In this document: one piece after another, positions 34,302 to 43,910 of the stretch
Position numbering within the stretch: position 1 is the first letter of the stretch
Layout of the letters: each line of letters opens with the position of its first letter
DNA from: Bacillus piscicola
GTDB taxonomy: Bacteria > Bacillota > Bacilli > Bacillales > Marinococcaceae
NCBI RefSeq assembly: GCF_022458745.1
Contig: NZ_JAJJJF010000002.1
Location: 372,001-436,000, forward strand
Direction of reading: 5' to 3'
DNA length: 64,000 bases
Program-made: the position numbers and the translations under genes
Notes under the pieces: model-generated
The model's input: the letters and a program-made list of their open reading frames with translations, nothing else
What the model was told of the DNA's origin: nothing
Database searches by the model: none

Positions 34302-34338
34302 CAGAAAAAATAAAAGCGCACCCAAAAGAGGGTGACGC
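34302..34338 (-). terminator. Intrinsic terminator
   Basis: Minus-strand stem GCG..ACCC/GGGT..CGC (34316-34323 with 34330-34338) followed by TTTTATTTTTT. Confidence 0.82.
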
Positions 34339-34360
34339 CATGGTGGTTCTCCTATTCAGA

Positions 34361-34795
34361 TTACAGGCAGGATATCCGTCTAACTTCTCCAATAAATTCA
34401 ATCACTTCACTGTCACGAAAGGTAATAGACTTTAACTCGTCTGTGAACAAATATACAACAATCGTGTCACGGTCACGGTTATCGATAAGCTCAATGCCGC
34501 TCTTGCCTTCATTTCCGGTCACAATTGGCAAATTCAATCTTTCACTAAGTTCTTCTAATGTCATTTTACCATTAGGAATATCCAGAATTAGCTTCAGATG
34601 GTCGTCCATGTCATCACAGATCATACCCCACCGTTTCCCAAACCACGCACGACATCCTGTTATACTCATCAGCGTTAACCCGTAAGGCGGTGTTGGTACA
34701 AACTTTGTACTTGCCCAACCTTTGAGCTCCATTGCGCTGCAGAGTTCCTTTGCTTTTGTTTGAACCAAAGTTTCCTTATTTTCAGTAACAGGCAA
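34361..34795 (-). CDS. Unrecognised soluble protein, 144 residues
   Basis: A TTG-start ORF with a strong AAGGAGGGG site six bases upstream. It begins with a helix rich in Lys/Glu, followed by GWASTKFVPTPPYGLTLMSI, an aromatic ITGCRAWFGKRWGMICDD segment, then alternating strands (KLILDIPNGKMTLEELSERL; DTIVVYLFTDELKSITFRD). No membrane segment or known motif. A 470-bp gap precedes it and a terminator follows, so it forms a single-gene unit. It may be lineage-specific. Confidence 0.62.
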   Translation of the reverse strand: MPVTENKETLVQTKAKELCSAMELKGWASTKFVPTPPYGLTLMSITGCRAWFGKRWGMICDDMDDHLKLILDIPNGKMTLEELSERLNLPIVTGNEGKSGIELIDNRDRDTIVVYLFTDELKSITFRDSEVIEFIGEVRRISCL

Positions 34796-35265
34796 TGAAA
34801 TCCCCTCCTTAAATTTTTATCTACACCGTCTCATGAATCATCTCCTTCAAGGTTCATGGTCATGTAGAAATACACTGTCAATAATAACTATAACATGTAC
34901 GGTAAAAGCTGTCTATTAATAGAATGAAAATTCAAACTTTTATCACAAATTAAGATGAGACGATATTTACCGTATTCTAAATATTACCCCAAGAAAGCGT
35001 CATTGTCAATGAATAATATGTGAAGAAAAGGGGTGGTCCCACTCATCAGAGACGTAATAGTTCTATACCCTAATAGACATCTTCTAAAACTTTTTTATGT
35101 TCTCCTATTATATGCTGTTCACAGAAATAATAATCAAATTTACGGGAAAACCAGAGGCGGTTTTCCCGAGTAAGGAAAGGACAGAAAGAAAGGATGTACT
35201 TTCGTTTTGAGAAGAGATTTTAAAAAAAGTTTGTCAGACTGCGCAACAGTGAAATAAAGACCATT
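34796..35265. other. 470-bp non-coding gap with one perfect hairpin
   Basis: AT-rich region between addA (end) and the orphan gene. A perfect 10-bp hairpin CGGGAAAACC/GGTTTTCCCG at 35143-35168 could terminate addA transcription (minus strand), although no T-run follows. Near 34840-34990 there are several short partial repeats but no convincing RNA fold or ORF. Confidence 0.5.
35143..35168 (-). terminator. Hairpin downstream of addA
   Basis: Perfect 10-bp inverted repeat CGGGAAAACC/GGTTTTCCCG with a 6-base loop. Confidence 0.5.
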
Positions 35266-38200
35266 CTAATTCACCATGTCTATGACAAAGCCTCCGTCAA
35301 ATGCATATAAATAAGCTTCTCTTATCGGTTCTTGCCAAATGGAAGACAGTGCTTCACCGTACATATCAATTTGTTTCTGGTAACGGTTTCGCATCATATC
35401 AACAGCTTTTTCCAAATTAGCAGGAAACCTGCTTCTAAAAGCGTCCGTTTTATAATCAATCAGCACAAGCTTTCCGTCTCCATCGCGGAAAACACAATCA
35501 ACTGTCCCTTGTATTAATATGAAATCTTGCGTACCACTTGTAATTTCTTTGCCATAGCTGAACGGCAATTCTCGATACACTTCCTGTGCTTCTTTCAGTC
35601 TGCGTCCGATTTCAGAGTTAAAAAACGCTAACACTTCTTGAACATTAATTAATTGTGCCTGCACGGAAGTTAATAGCTCTTTATCGACGAGAGCGTAGAT
35701 AAACGATTCGACTCTTTCAGAAGAATGTACAATATCGAGCGGTATGTGTTCTAAAAGAGTGTGTACGGCCGTTCCCCTTTCCGCAGGGTTGACTGTTTCC
35801 TCTTGCAAGAACATTGGTCTTTCTGCATAAGAGGAAGTAAATGAGAAAGGAAATGCCGGTTCACTATATTCATCCTGAAAGTGACGTTTATATTCACTTA
35901 CCGTTTGCTTGGAACGCGTGGCTACCGAATCTTGAAAGGGGTATAACCAATTTAGTTTCTTTTCCATTTCATCGGTATATCCGTGATCTTCTAGAATAGG
36001 ATTTACTTGCTTTAATGCGACTTCTTTTTCTGAATCCTCGGCTTGCTGTTCTACTTCCACTTCTTGCAAAGAAGACTTTTCGACCACATTAATCATCCAC
36101 TTGGAAGGATGAGAGTGTAGTTCCACATTCCCGCATGTTTCTTCCGTTTTCACGAACGTGTCTGCAGACGAATGGCGGAAAACAGCCGGCCCGATCCAAT
36201 CTACATAGGACTTTGCTTTCAGTCTTACCATCACGGGCAAAGTCTGCTGTGAATGAGTAAACGAGCGCTGCCATTTATCAAACATCTTTTGGGGATTATT
36301 CACCGTTCCGACTAAAATAAGCTTTTCTTTAGCCCTTGTCATTGCGACATAGAGAGTTCGCATTTCTTCAGCTAATTGTTCGCGGTATGTTTTCTTCTTA
36401 ATAGCGAGTTGAGGCAGTGAATCTTTCACGATTCGGGTGTCGGGATCAATCGTCTTTGTGCCGATACCGAGACTTTTATGAAACAGTACCCGGGAATAGA
36501 CATCTTGCATGTTAAATTTTTTGTTTAGCCCGGCAAGGAAAACGATCGGGAATTCAAGTCCTTTGCTTTTATGAATCGTCATCATTCGAATAACATCTTC
36601 TTGTTCCCCAAGTGCCCGGGCAGTTCCTAAGTCGTCTCCTCTCTCTTGTATCCGTTCTATAAAACGCAAAAATCGAAACAAGCCGCGAAAGGAGGTTTTT
36701 TCATAAGACCGTGCACGATCATACAATGCTAATAAATTAGCCTGCCTTTGCTTTCCTCCAGGAAGCCCACCGGCAAAATCATAATAACCTGTTTCCTGCA
36801 TAAGATCCCATAAAAAATCCGACAGAGCTTCCTTACGGGCGCGATCCCGCCATTTGCAAAATCGTCCGTAAAACGACGTCGCTTTTTCTACCCAGGAGGA
36901 AGCCGGTCCTTTTGCGACCGCCTCTTTTAACGCTTCAAAAAACGAACCTTCCTTATTCATTAAGCGAATTTGCGCAAGTTCCTCCTCATTCATATCAACG
37001 ATTGGGGAGCGCAGCACGGCTGCAAGCGGGATGTCCTGGAAGGGGTTGTCGATGGTTTTTAAGAGAGACAGCATGATGTTTATCTCCACTGCCTCAAAAT
37101 ACCCTTCGTTTAATTCAGCATAGACGGGAAGCCCTTCTTTTTTAAATTCATCCACGATCGCGGGGGTTGCTGACAGAGAGCGCATTAAAATGACAATATC
37201 CCGAAACGTTATCCGGCGCATTTGCTTCGTTTCTTTATCCATTATTTGATGCTTGTCTTCGAGCAGCTGTTTAATACGCCGTGCCATAAAGCGCGCTTCC
37301 AGTTGCGCTGTTTCTATCTCCTCCACTTCTTCTGCAGCTTCTTCCCCGGCTTCGTACCGCTCTTCTCCTTTATTTATAACGACTAATTCTGTATCATTCT
37401 GAAAGTCAGGATAGTCCAGGTTCCCTGCTTTTAATTCAGCAGCTTCATCATACTCAATTTCCCCAGCTTCTTCATCCATCACTTGTTTAAAGATAAAATT
37501 CACTGCGTGCAAAACATCTTTCCGACTGCGGAAATTTTTGTCTAAGTTTATTTTCCATCCTGGAATTCCGTCATCACGATTGTAACTTTTATATTTATCC
37601 AAAAAGATACCCGGTTCCGCAAGGCGGAAACGATAAATGCTTTGTTTAACGTCCCCGACAAGAAATAAATTGTTGTGATTCGCGATCGTTTTGAGTATTT
37701 CTTCTTGCGTGTGATTAATATCTTGAAATTCATCCACAAGAATTTCCTGAAAACGTGTACGGTATTCTTTCGCCGCTTCTGAATTATCTCGCTTTAGTAA
37801 CGCCAAGGATATATGTTCAAGATCCGAAAAATCAACAAGTGTCTTTTCTGTCTTACGCTGTTCGTATCTCTCGGCAAATAATTGCACTGTTTCAACAAGC
37901 GTTTGTATCGGCGCAGCCATGCTTTTAACATCCTGTAAATACGCAGCAGGCGGCTGTGAAAATGTCTCACTTTTTAACTCATTCATTTCCTTTTTAACGA
38001 TATCCCGCTGTTCTTTTACATATTCCTTGAGGGATTTATCTACGGGGTCATTTTTCTTAATTGTCTTTAACCGTCCAAATGTTAAACTGCTAAACTGCGC
38101 ATGCATCGTTTCCCAGTCGGAAGAATCAAAAATAGATTTTATCATTTTTTCGTCTTCTTCTATAGTAGTCAGGTAAGGAAATGGACCATTTTCAAGAAGG

Positions 38201-38943
38201 CAAACCGCTTTAGCTTCTTTTACTTGTAACAAAGCTGCTTGGATTTTTACCTTTGCCTCTTCCCAAATTTCTTTCCCCCACGTTAATTGATCAACGGTTG
38301 TTTCTTTATCAAGCAAATAGGTATCAGCCATTTCAATAAGCCAACGATTCGGGTCCGGATGGGAACGTGAAAAGTGGTACAGTTTCAGAACAAGATTCCG
38401 TAATCCCTCATCGCTACGGTCGTTACTGAAGCGATCTACGGCATCTATAAAGCGTCTGTTATCCTCTAAACTGTACTGTTCTTCAAATACTTCTTCCAGT
38501 ATTTCTTCTTTTAACAACTCTCCCTCTACATCGTGCAAGATTCGAAAGTTAGGATCGATGTCAGCCAAGTAGTAATATTTCCGAATGACCGACATGCAAA
38601 ATGCATGGAGAGTTGAAATCTGGGCGCGGTTCAATAAAGCAAGTTGCCTTCTTAAGTGGAGAGACTCCGGGTTTTTAGCAAGTTCCGTTTCGATGGCTGC
38701 CGCAATACGATTCTTCATTTCTGCTGCGGCGGCGTTAGTAAACGTAACGATAAGAAGTTCATCTACATCCAATGGGTTCTCCTCATTGGTGATACGGTGA
38801 ATAATTCTCTCTACTAGAACCGCTGTCTTTCCACTTCCAGCTGCAGCGGAGACGAGTAGGTTCGTTCCTGAACTTGATATCGCTTCCCATTGACTGTCTG
38901 TCCACCGCACTTGTTCTGGTTTTGGAACTTGTTTAATCGTCAT
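35266..38943 (-). CDS. addA: AddA, helicase-nuclease subunit
   Basis: About 1225 residues. UvrD-like SF1 helicase motifs: Walker A SAAAGSGKTAVLVERI near the N-terminus, LLIVTFTNAAAAEMKNRI, DEFQDINHTQ (Walker B, DEFQD), VGDVKQSIYRF and MTIHKSKGLEFPIVF. The C-terminal RecB-family nuclease motif is FILIQGTVDCVF..LVLIDYKTD, with the D-YKTD catalytic set. With AddB it resects double-strand ends to Chi for RecA-dependent repair. The frame opens 18 codons upstream, but GGAGG stands before ATG 38943. It overlaps the end of addB by 11 bases. Confidence 0.96.
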   Translation of the reverse strand: MTIKQVPKPEQVRWTDSQWEAISSSGTNLLVSAAAGSGKTAVLVERIIHRITNEENPLDVDELLIVTFTNAAAAEMKNRIAAAIETELAKNPESLHLRRQLALLNRAQISTLHAFCMSVIRKYYYLADIDPNFRILHDVEGELLKEEILEEVFEEQYSLEDNRRFIDAVDRFSNDRSDEGLRNLVLKLYHFSRSHPDPNRWLIEMADTYLLDKETTVDQLTWGKEIWEEAKVKIQAALLQVKEAKAVCLLENGPFPYLTTIEEDEKMIKSIFDSSDWETMHAQFSSLTFGRLKTIKKNDPVDKSLKEYVKEQRDIVKKEMNELKSETFSQPPAAYLQDVKSMAAPIQTLVETVQLFAERYEQRKTEKTLVDFSDLEHISLALLKRDNSEAAKEYRTRFQEILVDEFQDINHTQEEILKTIANHNNLFLVGDVKQSIYRFRLAEPGIFLDKYKSYNRDDGIPGWKINLDKNFRSRKDVLHAVNFIFKQVMDEEAGEIEYDEAAELKAGNLDYPDFQNDTELVVINKGEERYEAGEEAAEEVEEIETAQLEARFMARRIKQLLEDKHQIMDKETKQMRRITFRDIVILMRSLSATPAIVDEFKKEGLPVYAELNEGYFEAVEINIMLSLLKTIDNPFQDIPLAAVLRSPIVDMNEEELAQIRLMNKEGSFFEALKEAVAKGPASSWVEKATSFYGRFCKWRDRARKEALSDFLWDLMQETGYYDFAGGLPGGKQRQANLLALYDRARSYEKTSFRGLFRFLRFIERIQERGDDLGTARALGEQEDVIRMMTIHKSKGLEFPIVFLAGLNKKFNMQDVYSRVLFHKSLGIGTKTIDPDTRIVKDSLPQLAIKKKTYREQLAEEMRTLYVAMTRAKEKLILVGTVNNPQKMFDKWQRSFTHSQQTLPVMVRLKAKSYVDWIGPAVFRHSSADTFVKTEETCGNVELHSHPSKWMINVVEKSSLQEVEVEQQAEDSEKEVALKQVNPILEDHGYTDEMEKKLNWLYPFQDSVATRSKQTVSEYKRHFQDEYSEPAFPFSFTSSYAERPMFLQEETVNPAERGTAVHTLLEHIPLDIVHSSERVESFIYALVDKELLTSVQAQLINVQEVLAFFNSEIGRRLKEAQEVYRELPFSYGKEITSGTQDFILIQGTVDCVFRDGDGKLVLIDYKTDAFRSRFPANLEKAVDMMRNRYQKQIDMYGEALSSIWQEPIREAYLYAFDGGFVIDMVN

Positions 38944-41900
38944 TTGCGCTCCTCCCCCCTTCTTTTTGAAACAGCTGCTGAACAATGTCTTTTTCATCAG
39001 TGGTTAACACCCGATACTCATTTGCGGCAAAAGCAGTGTCAAATTGGCAAATCGAGCGGAAAGAACAGAACGTGCATGGAATCCGCTGTTTATATTTGTA
39101 AGGCTGAATAGCTGTTTGTCCTTCCATGATAGCGGATCCGGTCTTTTCTAATACGCTTCGGATGTAACGACGGAGTTCATTAAAGTTATCTTCCTCCATG
39201 ACGGAAGGAGAATAAAATGTTCCATCTTTCCGTATCGCTGCTGGTACAATTTGCGAATGGCCGTTTGTGAGAGTGTTGTCCATTAACCGGATTGATTCTT
39301 CATTGGCGGTCAGTAAGCCTTTCATTTTGAAACGCTTGAACAGTTCTTTTTCAATTTCTTCTGCTTCGAGGTGCTGGTTTGCTTGGATGAATGGATTATG
39401 AATATGAAAATAAAGAACCCCTGCCGGTTTCGCCTTTGTCCCGATCCACTCTTCCGCGAACGATAAAATCACATCCATATAGACGAGCATTTGTAAAGCA
39501 AGTCCATAATAGATATCTGCTAAGTTCACATCTTTAGCACTTGATTTATAATCAATAATCCTCACAAATACCCCGTCCGCCCCAGACGCTTGGTCCACTC
39601 TGTCAATCCTGCCTGCAAGCTCCATTCTTGTTCCGTCTTCTAACTGAAACTGTAAAGGGGGTAATTCAGCACCATTGCCGAAGCCAAGCTCAATGCCGAT
39701 CGGCGAAAAACCAGATGCTTTCGCTTGCCGGCTTAATATCTCGGCAGCTCGCACGACAGTATCTTCCAATTTTTTCTGTAAATATTTGTATTTGTTGGAG
39801 CTTAACAAAATATTCCTCTGAATAAATGGTACGTATTTTTCTACACATTCTTTAGCCGTAGATTGACACTCCACGGTTGTAACGGTGCCCCAGTCCTTCC
39901 CGCTTTTCATTAATTTTTCGGTCATATCTTTTAAAGCCGCATGGAAAAGCTGGCCAATATCCGGAGCTTCCAATTTATAGATATCTCTTTCTCGCAACTG
40001 CAACCCATAAGCCGCAAACTGCGAAAAAGCACACGAAGCAAATTGCTCAATACGAGACACACTTGCTTTCAGCGTATCCCCATACAGTCTCTTGCTTGTG
40101 GCAGCTGAAAGTCGTTTCGGTTCATTTTTATAAAATAAACTCCCTATCGCGTTCACGAAAGAAGGTGTTTTATTATTTGTGACATACCAGTTATAGACAT
40201 CCCACCACATCGGGGAAATGGGATACCCTCTTTTCCATTGTTGCAGCTGATAAATGAGAAAGGAAACCGTTTTTCGATAAGGCCCAACGAATTGAGCTTG
40301 GTCGTTATCTTGATATTCCTGCGGTTCATTCACAAGCAGCTTTTCCTCTATGTCAGGAAAAATATCTTTCACTTGTTTGATCAAGACAGAAGGCTGCAGC
40401 GTCTTACCTTCTTCATCAGCCAATGGATAACTGATATGCAGTTCTTCATTCGCAATGCTCAATGCCCGGTAAATAAGAAACTGTTCATTCAACAGCTTTC
40501 TACTGGAATCCTCTGCAAGTTCAATCCCTTCGGCCCCTAACCACTGCCGCTCTTGATCATTCAACATTCCGTCCTCTTCAAACGAAGCGGGCAGAATTCC
40601 CTCATTGACGCCAAGCAGAAAGACAACTTTGATATTCGCAAGCCGTGACCGCTCCATATCTGCAAATGTAACTTGATCAATGGCTGGCGGTACGAGCCGA
40701 AAGCTCATTGTTTCTAACCCGGTTTCCATGATGTGATGAAATGTTGTAAAAGAGACTTCTTCTTCGCCTGCCATCTCTACAGCTTGTTCAAGTAATTCTA
40801 CAAGTGCCCCCCATACTTGTTCGTGCTCCCGAGCGCCTTCCACGTCATTGTTTTCCACAGCTGTGTCACGCAATTTCTCTATTTTTTCCGGAATGTATTG
40901 TTCTTCTAAAAATGTAAACAAAGCGGTACAAAAACCGCGAATGGAACTTTGTTTCTTAAGTCGCTTCTCAAAACGCAAAAGAGCCGAAGCAAATTTTTCG
41001 CGCAATTGGTTTATTTTTTGTTCCATTTGAATGTCTTGTGGCTGCTTGGCGGTTGTTTCGCCGGCAGAAGTACGCTTCGAATGATACGTCCAACGCTCCT
41101 TTTGTTTCCAATGTTTTTCTTTCAAACCGTAAGCAATACAATAGTTCTCTAACACATCCACCTGTTCTCTTGCTGACTCCCAGTCTTCTTCAATAGAAAA
41201 TAGCATATCTGTCTTTAATGCCCGGAAAAGCGGCTCGTATCTCCATCTTTCCGCAAATGTTTCTAAAACGGAGCGGATAAACTCGATAACTGGATGATGA
41301 ATCATCGGGCGTTTCTGATCTAAAAACAAGGGAATGTCATAATCCGCGAACGTTGTGCGTACTGTTTCTGCATACTCCTCCATATTACGGGTGACGACAG
41401 CTATATCTTTAAACCGGCATTCCCCTTCGTAAATTTTTTGTCTAATGGACCTGGCTGCTGCTTCAATTTCTGTTCTTCGATTAACTGCTGCTTGAATCGT
41501 GACATCTCCATTTGAGTCGGCAGGCATCAGTGGTCGTTTTTCAAAATAACGGGCAATATGAGCGAGAGCTGGACTTTTCGAATAGCCTGCTTGATCAAAT
41601 AACACAACGTCCTCGACTTCACACCCAACATTTTCACACAAGGACCTGAGCTTTCGGTAAGTGGTGGCAGTTTGATAAAACAAATCTAATGGGTGGGGGG
41701 TATCTTCATCGTATGGACGATCGATTGTAAGCGAAAAAGTTATCTTGCTAGTTTGTTGTAACAGCCTTTCTAAAACGTTTAATTCTTGTGGAGTAAAGGA
41801 GTGAAATCCATCCACATACACTTCTGCTCCTTTCAGAATGTCGGATTCGGGTATTTTTTCTACCAATAACCCTAAATAATCCTCATTTCCGGCATACCGG

Positions 41901-42439
41901 TCGCCGAGTGCATCTTCTACTCGCTGCCAAAGTCTGGTGATATCATGCAATTTATCAGACAGCATTTGTTCTTCTGCTGTTTTCATTGTTTGATTTTCGA
42001 AATGAGATAATTTTTCAGTGAAATAATCGGTTGACACCATATGCTGTTTTAACTCGGTGACTAAGTGTTCGAAATGCTCGATAAAGCCTTGTTTATCAAT
42101 CACTTTCTGATAGATACGAAGGTTATCCTTTTCCTCTTCGAGCACTTTGCGAAGCAGCATATACACGCCGTGTCTTTGCAATTGCGTTTTTGTGATGCCG
42201 CCTGTTTCTTTCAAAACCCGCCATGCCATTCGTGAAAAGCTTAAAACATGCGCTCTTGTTATCCCGGTATTCGTTTTTGCAACCAATTGGTGTTCTGCTT
42301 GAAATGTCATTTGGTCCGGTACCAGATAAATAATAGAATTTGCATCAGCAGGTCGCTCTGCTAGTTTATCCACAATGTTCTCCTGTATGTTATGCGTTTT
42401 ACCAGTACCCGTTCTCCCTAAATAAAAGGCAGCCCTCAT
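38933..42439 (-). CDS. addB: AddB, helicase-nuclease subunit with Fe-S cluster
   Basis: A 1168-residue partner of AddA. It has a Walker A (GRTGTGKTHNIQ) at the N-terminus but otherwise an inactivated helicase fold that scans for Chi. A second RecB-type nuclease domain lies near the C-terminus (ELAGRIDRVD..RIIDYKSS). The Fe-S cluster ligands are a Cys near 800 (FASCAFSQFA) and the C-terminal set CTFCSFRSICQFD. GGAGGAGAG stands before ATG 42439. A promoter must lie in 42440-42557 but no strong pair was assigned. Confidence 0.95.
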   Translation of the reverse strand: MRAAFYLGRTGTGKTHNIQENIVDKLAERPADANSIIYLVPDQMTFQAEHQLVAKTNTGITRAHVLSFSRMAWRVLKETGGITKTQLQRHGVYMLLRKVLEEEKDNLRIYQKVIDKQGFIEHFEHLVTELKQHMVSTDYFTEKLSHFENQTMKTAEEQMLSDKLHDITRLWQRVEDALGDRYAGNEDYLGLLVEKIPESDILKGAEVYVDGFHSFTPQELNVLERLLQQTSKITFSLTIDRPYDEDTPHPLDLFYQTATTYRKLRSLCENVGCEVEDVVLFDQAGYSKSPALAHIARYFEKRPLMPADSNGDVTIQAAVNRRTEIEAAARSIRQKIYEGECRFKDIAVVTRNMEEYAETVRTTFADYDIPLFLDQKRPMIHHPVIEFIRSVLETFAERWRYEPLFRALKTDMLFSIEEDWESAREQVDVLENYCIAYGLKEKHWKQKERWTYHSKRTSAGETTAKQPQDIQMEQKINQLREKFASALLRFEKRLKKQSSIRGFCTALFTFLEEQYIPEKIEKLRDTAVENNDVEGAREHEQVWGALVELLEQAVEMAGEEEVSFTTFHHIMETGLETMSFRLVPPAIDQVTFADMERSRLANIKVVFLLGVNEGILPASFEEDGMLNDQERQWLGAEGIELAEDSSRKLLNEQFLIYRALSIANEELHISYPLADEEGKTLQPSVLIKQVKDIFPDIEEKLLVNEPQEYQDNDQAQFVGPYRKTVSFLIYQLQQWKRGYPISPMWWDVYNWYVTNNKTPSFVNAIGSLFYKNEPKRLSAATSKRLYGDTLKASVSRIEQFASCAFSQFAAYGLQLRERDIYKLEAPDIGQLFHAALKDMTEKLMKSGKDWGTVTTVECQSTAKECVEKYVPFIQRNILLSSNKYKYLQKKLEDTVVRAAEILSRQAKASGFSPIGIELGFGNGAELPPLQFQLEDGTRMELAGRIDRVDQASGADGVFVRIIDYKSSAKDVNLADIYYGLALQMLVYMDVILSFAEEWIGTKAKPAGVLYFHIHNPFIQANQHLEAEEIEKELFKRFKMKGLLTANEESIRLMDNTLTNGHSQIVPAAIRKDGTFYSPSVMEEDNFNELRRYIRSVLEKTGSAIMEGQTAIQPYKYKQRIPCTFCSFRSICQFDTAFAANEYRVLTTDEKDIVQQLFQKEGGRSANDD

Positions 42440-42557
42440 GGACTCTCCTCCCCCGTATGTTCATTTTCTATTAGAAATCATATGTTCGCTCTTTCTTTCT
42501 ATTGTATAGAAAGAGAGGATAAAGTGAAAGACTTGACTGCTGGAAACTAAGGCATGC

Positions 42558-42595
42558 AAAAAACCAGCTCATCTGTTTGATTAGATGAGCTGGTT
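42558..42595 (-). terminator. Intrinsic terminator of odhAB
   Basis: Minus-strand stem AACCAGCTCATCT/AGATGAGCTGG with an 8-base loop, followed by TTTTTT. Confidence 0.93.
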
Positions 42596-42615
42596 CTCTA
42601 CATATATAGGTAAGG

Positions 42616-43896
42616 TTATCCTTCTAGCAGAAGTGATTCTGGGTCTTCAAGCAGTTCTTTTAGTTTTACAAGGAAACTTACGGCTTCTTTTCCATCCACG
42701 ATACGGTGGTCATAAGACAGTGCAACGTACATCATTGGACGGTTTTCCATTTTTTCTTGATCAATAGCTACCGGACGCCATTGTATTTTATGCATTCCTA
42801 AGATCCCGACTTGAGGACCGTTAAGAATCGGAGTCGACAAGAGTGAGCCGAATACGCCACCATTTGTAATCGTAAATGATCCGCCTTGCAAATCATTTAG
42901 TGTCAATTTATTGTCACGCGCCTTCTTCGAAAGATTAACGACTTCCTGTTCGAGTTCGGCAAATGATTTTCTGTCCGCATCGCGAACAACCGGAACAACT
43001 AATCCATCATCGGTTGATACTGCCATGCCAATGTCGTAAAACTGCTTCTTAATAAGTTCATTCCCTTGAATTTCAGCATTAAGGAGCGGGAACTGTTTCA
43101 AAGCAGCAATGACCGCTTTAGTGAAAAAGGACATAAAGCCTAGACGTACGTCATGCATTTCTTGAAAAGACTCTTTACGACGCTTTCTTACATCCATAAC
43201 TGCCGTCATGTCGATCTCGTTAAAGGTAGTGAGCATTGCAGCAGTTTGTTGAACATCAACGAGACGATTCGCGATCGTTTGACGACGACGAGACATTCTT
43301 TCGCGGATAACTGGTTTTCCGGCAAATTCATCTTTTGATACCGGAGTCCCTTTCTTGCTTTCCGCAGGCTTGTCAGCGCTTTTTGCTGCTGCGGCTTTGT
43401 TCGTCTCATAGTTTTCTACATCTTCTTTTCTTACGCGGCCGAGGGGATCTCTAGTTGGGACTTGTGTAAGGTCGAGTCCTTTTTCTCTCGCCAACTTCCT
43501 TGCTGAAGGAGAAGCAACCGGTCGCTCAGACTCTTCTGCTTGAGGTGCTGCCTCCTCTTTTTCCGAACTCTGAGCAGCAGGCTTCTCTTCTGGAGCTGGT
43601 GCTGACTCAGCAGTGGCTTCTTCAGGCTTTTTCTCGGCTGCAGCCGGGGTAGAGGCTTCACCGCTTTCATCCACGATGGCAATGACTTCTCCCACCTCTA
43701 CAACATCCCCTGGTTCCTTCAGCAGTTCTTTAATAACCCCGCCTTCTTCAGAGGCAATCTCAACGTTCACTTTATCTGTTTCAAGTTCTGCGATATTCTC
43801 GCCTTTTTCAATTTGTTCACCGGGCTGCTTCAACCATTCCGCTATCGTACCTTCTGTAATAGATTCAGCAAGCTCTGGTACTTTAATCTCTGCCAT
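42616..43896 (-). CDS. odhB: Dihydrolipoyllysine-residue succinyltransferase (E2o)
   Basis: A 426-residue E2 with one lipoyl domain (lipoyl Lys in [11 protein letters not shown], near residue 43), an Ala/Pro/Glu-rich linker (about 80-125), an E3/E1-binding domain ([19 protein letters not shown]) and the catalytic domain ending with [14 protein letters not shown] (active-site His). It transfers succinyl groups to CoA in the TCA cycle. It is 14 bases behind odhA. The peripheral domain and context distinguish it from pyruvate dehydrogenase E2. Confidence 0.96.
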   Translation of the reverse strand: MAEIKVPELAESITEGTIAEWLKQPGEQIEKGENIAELETDKVNVEIASEEGGVIKELLKEPGDVVEVGEVIAIVDESGEASTPAAAEKKPEEATAESAPAPEEKPAAQSSEKEEAAPQAEESERPVASPSARKLAREKGLDLTQVPTRDPLGRVRKEDVENYETNKAAAAKSADKPAESKKGTPVSKDEFAGKPVIRERMSRRRQTIANRLVDVQQTAAMLTTFNEIDMTAVMDVRKRRKESFQEMHDVRLGFMSFFTKAVIAALKQFPLLNAEIQGNELIKKQFYDIGMAVSTDDGLVVPVVRDADRKSFAELEQEVVNLSKKARDNKLTLNDLQGGSFTITNGGVFGSLLSTPILNGPQVGILGMHKIQWRPVAIDQEKMENRPMMYVALSYDHRIVDGKEAVSFLVKLKELLEDPESLLLEG

Positions 43897-43910
43897 GAAA
43901 AAAATCCTCC

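Noticed and set aside
34131-34325. 64-codon minus-strand ORF
   Set aside because: It overlaps a terminator and an A/T homopolymer region, with no ribosome site.
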